In this document: piece after piece, positions 53,900 through 64,000 of the stretch
Position numbering within the stretch: position 1 is the first letter of the stretch
Layout: each line of letters opens with the position of its first letter
NCBI GenBank assembly: GCA_033675545.1
Contig: JAWDGP010002489.1
Coordinates: forward strand, 1,142,501-1,206,500
Reading direction: 5' to 3'
Source: Elysia crispata
Lineage: Eukaryota; Mollusca; Gastropoda; Plakobranchidae
Length of the DNA stretch: 64,000 nt
The notes under the pieces: generated by a model
Database searches by the model: none
The model's input: the letters and a program-made list of their open reading frames with translations, nothing else
What the model was told of the DNA's origin: nothing
Position numbers and translations under genes: made by a program

Positions 53900-56560
53900 T
53901 GAGATTGAAAGTGAGATGTCTTAATAAATTATATTGTCCAGGCTTGCAATGGAGAGTAAAAGTGTGCTTTCATTGCTGACTCTAAAAATATTATTCTATC
54001 CTCTTATATTCTACACATCACAAATACACCAAGGAGTGAGTGTGTACTCCTGGCGCGCAACGTTAAACAAAGGCAGGGCTGATCTAAGACATCAATGTCG
54101 TTTAATGTCCGTGTACTATTTTTTAATTCAGGGACAATAATTTATTAATAATAAAGAACCAAAAACGGAGTGCTTTTCCATGGGATATGACGTCACGACT
54201 TTTTTCTCTTATTGTGGAAAGCTTTTGTGACAGTCATAAAATTTGTCAAGACACTTACTCTGACAATCTTACAACTTTATCTGCGGGTTTACAAGTACTA
54301 GACCAAAAAAAAGTTATGTGTTTTTTTTATCTGTAGCTGTATGGAAACATTTCTGACAACTCGAATACTATTCTTTGACCGACTTAACTGAATTGTGTCC
54401 GTCAAAATCTGACAGTATTTTCAAGGCTTTCTTCACATATTTTTGATACACAGTAAAAAGTGAAATGTGTAATGTTATAGAAACGTCGATCACATATGAG
54501 AACAAAACAGCCATAAAATACTATCAGCACAGCGTTCACTTTAGGTATTACGAGGAATATAAACCAAGCAACGGTTTCAAGATGTGTGGGAAAAACAATT
54601 TGTTCATTAACTTCCAGCAGTAGCGACGTCTTAATGATTCAGCTAACTGCATGTCGCGTTTTGTTTGAGGTATCTTTTTGGACAAAGGAACATTTCTGTT
54701 ATCAAAATTAATAAAAATTAACCCCCCCCAAAAAAAAAAAAAAAAAAAAAAAAAAATCAAAAGTAATATTATATTTGCAACCACCCCCCCCCCCCCAAAA
54801 AAACAAACAAAAAAAAAAACAAAAAAAAAAAACAATAACAACCAAACAAACAATGCAGCACTAACAGGCGATGGACAGTTTGAACACTGCTTTTGATGCT
54901 GATTTACGCACATAGGTGGAGAGCAGCCGCATAGGCAACTCAACAGAAGATGCATTTTAATGCAGATAGCGGGGATAGAAACACATCGTCGATCTTTTCG
55001 AACAAAAAAATAATAAATCGTTTTAGAAAGAGTAAATTTTATCGTCCGCTGGAAAGCAAAATTAGAGAGTTTTAAAGATATGGCGCCTACGGACAATCTC
55101 TGTTTAGAATTAAAACTCAGTATTTGATAATACTAGAATTTTCTTCACTTCAAAATTCCAAATCATAGTCAAAGTAGGGCATCGAAGCAGTATACCTTGA
55201 ATTTTGAACACCAATACTCTAGCTGCAACCCTCAATGTAAACGTTTATCTTCGCAATTTAGCGCGTAAAAGTTATAATAGATGGATTTACTTTTGTGCAA
55301 TTCCCTAAATCATTTTGATAGGTATTTGAATCAACAGTTTATTGATCTGCACCAAATGTATCTTTATCTAGAGTTTAAAATCATTTCTTTGCTAGCTTCA
55401 ATACCTAAACTGAAATTTAATGATCTAAGCCTTTTGTCTAGTCGTGATTGCTTTCCAAAGTATTCCTTCAACCTGTCTTGTAACTTTACACTTTTCTGTA
55501 CAGACAATGATGATTTATAGATCTAGTTTTATCCTCTGATAAAATCGGTCATAGGGAATTAAAAACAACAACAAAGCAAAACAAAAAATAATGACAGTTT
55601 ACAAGATTAAAGAACGATAGTCCTAAACTTACACTTTTTTTCAGGCGCCAATTGTTTTCTTTACCAAGATGCTTAACTTCCGGATCTAGAATAATAATCC
55701 CATTGCAATCGGACTATAGAAGTGCTATAACTTGCCACATCCACCACACAAGTTGTTTCTATATTTATCCGTAATATGGCATCATTTATTCCATCGAGGA
55801 ATGTCTTAAGATGCCAATTTGGGAACGAGAAAAAATCTCTGAAATATATAAACAGTGCTCAAACAAATGGAATGAGGCATTGATAATTGAGCAATTTACT
55901 TAAGACCACCGTACTGGTGTGAAGAACATAAGGTTTCACATTCATATGAAAATTATCACTCTTTCCGGAGTGCACTAATGCCCAAGCCAACACCTAAAAC
56001 AAACTATTTCCAGCTCTAGGAAAGGGTACTACGCTGCAACTTTGACACTATTAAACCAAACAAAGATCGCAATCATTGAAGAATTGAGCAATATATTATG
56101 CACTGTGAGAAATAATACTTCATGAAATTTCATGGATAATAATTATTAATAGGCCAACCGATTTCTAAAATTATAAGATTCTGCTCTAAAATTTTGCACC
56201 ATGAATCAACCCTAAGTTTTTTTAGTCAAGTTAAAGAGTTGGAATCTTCAAAACAAACCGATAATAACAATAAGAAGAATAACAATATCTAGGAAAGATG
56301 ATGATGATAAAAATAAAAATAAAAATAAAAATAATAATAATTTTGCTTTAAGTAATATTTTGACCTTTCTCAAACTGAAGTTGGAATACAAGCATAAGCA
56401 CCAAAGGAAAAAAGGTATCATATGAACATTATTCTTTAAAAAAATATTTCAATTTTGTAAAGCAACCACAACATGCTGTTACATAATGAAAAGTCAGCTC
56501 TCCTTTGTTGAAAAATGAAATTTTTCGACAGTACTTTTTATCATTGCGGAACAAGTTTGT
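52246..56560. other. Intergenic region between mariner and GPCR
   Basis: No exon was recognised with confidence. The stretch holds GATA units and an (AG)n array (53,681-53,897), an A/C homopolymer region at about 54,721-54,835 and AT-rich text. Short frames such as 55,281-55,520 have no recognisable features. Confidence 0.5.
53681..53897 (+). repeat. (GATA)n and (AG)n arrays
   Basis: Imperfect GATA/GATG units run to about 53,756. Impure AG text follows, then pure AG from about 53,810 to 53,897. Confidence 0.95.
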
Positions 56561-56566
56561 TTAATA

Positions 56567-56572
56567 TTTATT
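56567..56572 (-). terminator. Probable polyadenylation signal of the GPCR gene
   Basis: TTTATT on the plus strand (AATAAA on the minus strand) lies about 45 bases beyond the GPCR stop codon, with no intervening gene. Confidence 0.5.
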
Positions 56573-56616
56573 TCACCCTCAGCTTATCTCTTGCTCCCGT
56601 TATTGCTGACTACATC

Positions 56617-58044
56617 TCAATAGTGACCCGAGGGCACGTTTGCCATATCTGTGACTTTGTTCCTCAAACTAGGAAAACAACACCCGAAGACAATGGCCCA
56701 GTACTTGCCCAAAACTCTCCTGAAGTCACGATTCTGGAATGAATACACGAAAAAGTTGGAGCAAAAATGGAGACATGTCAATGTATTGAGAGCCTGAGAG
56801 ATTTCGTTAGTTTCTGTTCTGGGCCCGTAGATGAGGGAAGCAAACGCCTCGTAATAAACCCAAGGACTCATGAAACAAAAATACATGCAGAACACCGTAG
56901 CAGACATTCGGACAGCTTTCCAGTTGTGAGCAACTGCAGTCTTATATTTATTTTTCGTGTCTTTACTACCGCTGAAAAAATTATATTTGCGTTTTTCGTT
57001 TGCGGCTTTCTCTATACCGACTAAAGTCATCTGGTTGTTGAGAGAAGCGCCTTGAGCTTTAACAGAACTACCACCTAGATCTGTCACAGAGATGGTATTA
57101 GACGTCAAAGCATCTGCCGCATTGGTAGTAGTCGCTGGTAAACTATTATTGTTGGCAGCGCCTCCCAGGTCATCTCCGCTATGTTTTTGGGAACTGATAG
57201 TGAAGATTGGGGCGTTTGTGGTATTGGCCTTGTCGTTTTCCCTATTCCTAGCGTCGCCTCTTAAGTCATATCCCGAAACTCTTATTCCCCCAGAGTCATG
57301 AATGTTGATATTACCATTATTGTCAGCATTTTCTCTGTGGGAGTTAGCAGAGCGGTTAGCTGTTCTATTTTTCACGGCTCTTATGGATCGTTGCTGTCGG
57401 CACGATATTAGTATAATATGAGCATATGTAGAAACAATTAGTACAGAAAAACACGTGTGGAGCAAAGGGAAAGAAATGCCAACGTTTACACTTCGAGCGG
57501 CGCCTGTTGAGAACACCGCGCACCCAACCATACACATTCCTACTGCAACACCCACGACACCAAACATCTTTTTGGCGGTGTAGAGTCGTTGATGTAGAAA
57601 TGGATGGGCTATAAAAAGCCACCTCTCCAGCGTTATCAACAGGATACCGCAGTAGCTAAACAAAGTTGACAACCACCATCCAACGAGAAGGAACATGACT
57701 CCCTCGACATTGACAAAACTCAAATCCGCTCTTCTTGAAAACCAGCAGATTCGTAAAGCGTTGAAGGCCACCCCAAAAAATCCTTGGATAAAGTCTGTGA
57801 CCGCTAAGCACCCAAAGAAAAGATTGCTCAGAATGCGCAGGCGCCGGTTGCAGGAGAGAAGCGTCAAAGTTATGGCGTTAGTGAAAATCGTGATGACGTA
57901 GATCACAACCTCAGTGACGTAGTACACCCGGAAGGACTCTCGAATGCCTGTGTAGACGAAGAGAACTTTCTCAACGTCTGAAAATTCAGGGGAGACAGTT
58001 GAAATGAGAGTTTCGTTGGCCATATTCAGTGAATTTAGAAGCAT
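56617..58044 (-). CDS. Orphan seven-transmembrane receptor, class A-like, single exon
   Basis: A 475-residue intronless frame with seven hydrophobic segments at about residues 41-63, 72-97, 112-139, 160-179, 193-215, 379-403 and 417-436. N56 in TM1 and LAVTD (D84) in TM2 match class A positions 1.50 and 2.50. TM3 ends in LERW (R141) in place of DRY. TM6 has CFMSPW, so the CWxP Trp is replaced. TM7 has SNFFVY in place of NPxxY. TM4 has no Trp, and there is no Cys at the expected 3.25 position or in the second extracellular loop. The third intracellular loop is long (about 216-375) and rich in Asn, Ser and Asp. An N-terminal NET sequon is present. The ligand is unknown. Mollusc genomes carry many lineage-specific single-exon receptors of this kind, some of them chemosensory. 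M8 (MANETL) has the better start context (A at -3, G at +4) and may be the true start. Confidence 0.88.
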   Translation of the reverse strand: MLLNSLNMANETLISTVSPEFSDVEKVLFVYTGIRESFRVYYVTEVVIYVITIFTNAITLTLLSCNRRLRILSNLFFGCLAVTDFIQGFFGVAFNALRICWFSRRADLSFVNVEGVMFLLVGWWLSTLFSYCGILLITLERWLFIAHPFLHQRLYTAKKMFGVVGVAVGMCMVGCAVFSTGAARSVNVGISFPLLHTCFSVLIVSTYAHIILISCRQQRSIRAVKNRTANRSANSHRENADNNGNINIHDSGGIRVSGYDLRGDARNRENDKANTTNAPIFTISSQKHSGDDLGGAANNNSLPATTTNAADALTSNTISVTDLGGSSVKAQGASLNNQMTLVGIEKAANEKRKYNFFSGSKDTKNKYKTAVAHNWKAVRMSATVFCMYFCFMSPWVYYEAFASLIYGPRTETNEISQALNTLTCLHFCSNFFVYSFQNRDFRRVLGKYWAIVFGCCFPSLRNKVTDMANVPSGHY

Positions 58045-61641
<3,597 letters not shown>

Positions 61642-62727
61642 ATCACACTGCTGCTAATGCTACAAGTACATCAATAAAAAAGAAAATAAAACTGAGAATA
61701 ATTTGTCGATGAAAATGGCTATAATCATAATAATACAATAATTAAAAGATTATAAGAATAACATAACCAGCTGTGTATGTAAGACCCTTTAGTACATAAC
61801 CGGGCTCATCATATAAACAATTACATCTAAACCGTAAATGTTCGCCTAAAAGTATTTTTAATATAAAATGAATGTTAATTTTTAAAACATTATTACATTA
61901 TAAGCTTCACGTATTACGGAAAAGCCCACTCATAAAAATTGATTCAGATAACAAAAATGTGTCTGCAAGCTGGAATTATAAATAACTTAAAATAAGCCAA
62001 ATGCATTGCATTTTTAGGTTGAGAAAGAATTGAAATATCCTCTGTAATTAATTGTAATTTCTGACCAATAATCTTTTCGCAGTTTTCCTGTTTAGTCCAA
62101 AGAGCATTGTGCTCGGTCTATTGAAAGAGCTTTGAAAAACTGCACAAAATGAACAAGAAGGTGAAAGAAACTCTCCACCAAAAACAAAATGAAAGCAATA
62201 GTAGAAATGAAAAAAATTCTTTTCAGATTATATTGAAAAAACAACAACAACCAACCAACCAACCAACCAAACAAACAAAAAAGCCAAAACAACAAAAACA
62301 ATAAAGCAACCGTTGAATTTTCCGACGCCCTAAGTTAACATGGCAATATTGATAGATATTAACGTGCAAATTTCCGGCAATGTGATTATAATGTTTTCCT
62401 TGAACAACTGTATAACAAATATTTCACATAAATTCTGCAGAACCATGAAGGATCAGGAATTGAAAAGATATAACACGGTCTACCGGAGGAAAAAAGAAGG
62501 CCTAATGCACCAGCAGCTGAGCGATATATTTAGTAAGACAGTCTGGTAGATTATTCAATAAGACAACAATAAAATAAGAGCGTCTGAGAATCGACGGATG
62601 AAAAGATTATCAGATAAATAACTAAATAGATGCATACATGAACAGAGACGAAGATTAAAAGATGAATAAATACAAGCTGAACACCCCGTTTTACAAATGG
62701 GACCCTGGTGTCAATTTGCCGGGGCTG

Positions 62728-62746
62728 GTGTGTGTGTGTGTGTGTT

Positions 62747-62790
<44 letters not shown>
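62728..62790. repeat. (GT)n-(TA)n compound microsatellite
   Basis: About nine GT units, then about 20 TA units. Confidence 0.9.
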
Positions 62791-62792
<2 letters not shown>

Positions 62793-63292
62793 AAGAGGCT
62801 TATAAAGTTATGGTCTTGATATCTCTCCTTTTACTTGCATGATCCAGATAAAATTTTATCCATCTTTACTTAAAATCTAGATATCTCGATAATTCTAATT
62901 TTAAACACAAGATTTAGGGAAAAAGGAAATCAACTTAATATTTTACTCTTTCCCAATCTGTTTTTAGAACCTTTGAAACGCTTTTTAGAAAACTGTGAAT
63001 TTTCGTGTTAAGTGCATAAAAGTGCACTGCCTTGCAGAAATTCTTAGCCACGTAGTTATGTAAACCTAGACCTACACCTCAAGTCGATTGAGAAAGACTT
63101 CCATTGTTAAAGAATTACAAAATAGGGCGCGAAATTGGTGATCGTAAGTTAGCTTATGTTGACGAAACAAGACATTTTGGGGAATCGAGGAAAACAGCTT
63201 GCGTTGATTTTTTATTCTAGTAGACGCCTGCAAAGTTTCAAAGGTGTGGGTTTTGTAATAACGGAGTTCGATTTCAAAGCCTCTCAAGTCCG

Positions 63293-63293
<1 letters not shown>

Positions 63294-63341
<48 letters not shown>

Positions 63342-63360
63342 TATAGATATAGATATAGAT
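63294..63360. repeat. (TA)n-(GATATA)n microsatellite
   Basis: About 22 TA units followed by three or four six-base GATATA units. Confidence 0.9.
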
Positions 63361-64000
63361 TTCGGTTAAATAGATGAAAATAGATGAAACATAGGTAAGA
63401 TTGAGGCTTCGGATTCGCGATTTTTTGCAGTTTTCATTTCAATCCCATTTATAGCAATTCTTCCTTTTCCCCTCACTTTACCCATATGTAATGTGTGTGT
63501 GTGTCCAGCTATAACAACTCACATGAACTACTAGTGATCAGCATCTAATAGTCAGCTAGTCTTCGAATTATTATAGTTCACAACATAAAGTTATACAAAA
63601 TGGCAATATCATGCTTGTCCAAATAATTATGTCATGAGGCGCGTTATATTTTCTTTTAATGTAAAAAGAAGAAAAGTAAGGGTAAGATAAAAACCGTGTT
63701 TCGATTTCATCAAATTAGAAACAAAAATGACAAAAACGTAACTGAAACAATTTGAAATTTGGATAAAAGTAAGACATCACTTATTATTGTGGGGGCGATG
63801 TGGATGTATTCAGTACTTTCTAACAAGAAACACTTTAGACGATGTCTATTAGAATTTATAAAAGAAAGAAAATTACGTTTTTTTACATTAGGAGACAAGT
63901 CATTAAAAAGACATGCACATTAATTTAAACAATATGTTAAGAGGACAAAAAAAAAATGCTGAGATTTTTGTAAATCATGATGTTCACCTTTTGTAACCTA

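Larger units (their letters stand above)
61642..64000. other. Intergenic tail of the window
   Basis: No exon was recognised. It contains a (GT)n-(TA)n tract at about 62,728-62,790 and a (TA)n-(GATATA)n tract at 63,294-63,360. Confidence 0.5.

Noticed and set aside
54548-55096. 182-codon minus-strand frame
   Set aside because: Its length depends on homopolymer A and C runs (Phe and Gly tracts). No domain is visible.

Overview
The window looks like nuclear DNA of an invertebrate animal, most plausibly a gastropod mollusc. It is strongly AT-rich. Its genes are split into many short exons by introns with GT...AG ends. Long microsatellites are frequent, and tracts built from TAGATC/AGATCTAG words recur. 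The animal origin is clear from gene structure and protein families. The mollusc assignment is an inference from repeat style only. There is no sign of prokaryotic operons, CRISPR arrays or rRNA, and I recognise no canonical tRNA gene.

Layout. Positions 1-4,300 hold simple repeats only. A small minus-strand exon for a one-pass membrane protein lies near 4,331-4,552. Positions 4,768-7,360 are a dense cluster of (GA)n, (ACT)n, (GCT)n and (ATT)n arrays with an embedded 190-base palindrome. A complete nine-exon ALG5 gene (dolichyl-phosphate beta-glucosyltransferase, minus strand) runs from 22,331 down to 11,122. Its introns carry a TA-flanked transposon-like element, a perfect 93-bp tandem duplication, a roughly 0.95-kb tandem duplication and a small inverted-repeat element. 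A complete TBC1D19 orthologue (TBC/RabGAP family, plus strand, 17 coding exons, 527 codons) runs from 25,065 to 43,055. ALG5 and TBC1D19 are head to head, separated by about 2.7 kb that contains a (TAA)n-(GAA)n-(GGA)n block.

Positions 43,056-50,860 are gene-poor, with two minisatellite-like repeats and SINE-like fragments. A full-length mariner transposon with an open 373-codon transposase and matching terminal inverted repeats lies at 50,863-52,244. A single-exon, divergent class A-like GPCR (475 aa) is on the minus strand at 56,617-58,044. The rest is intergenic and includes a 505-bp almost pure (ACT)n array at 61,137-61,641.

I reconstructed ALG5 and TBC1D19 by following splice sites and reading-frame phase by eye. 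Every junction is in phase, and both lengths are close to my recollection of the human proteins (about 324 and 526 aa). The genes do not form a pathway: ALG5 makes Glc-P-Dol for N-glycosylation in the ER, TBC1D19 is a putative Rab regulator, the GPCR is an orphan and the mariner is autonomous DNA. I found no convincing new multi-gene system. The most notable leads are two in-phase candidate alternative exons in TBC1D19, the unusual GPCR motif set, the apparently intact mariner and the long hairpin.
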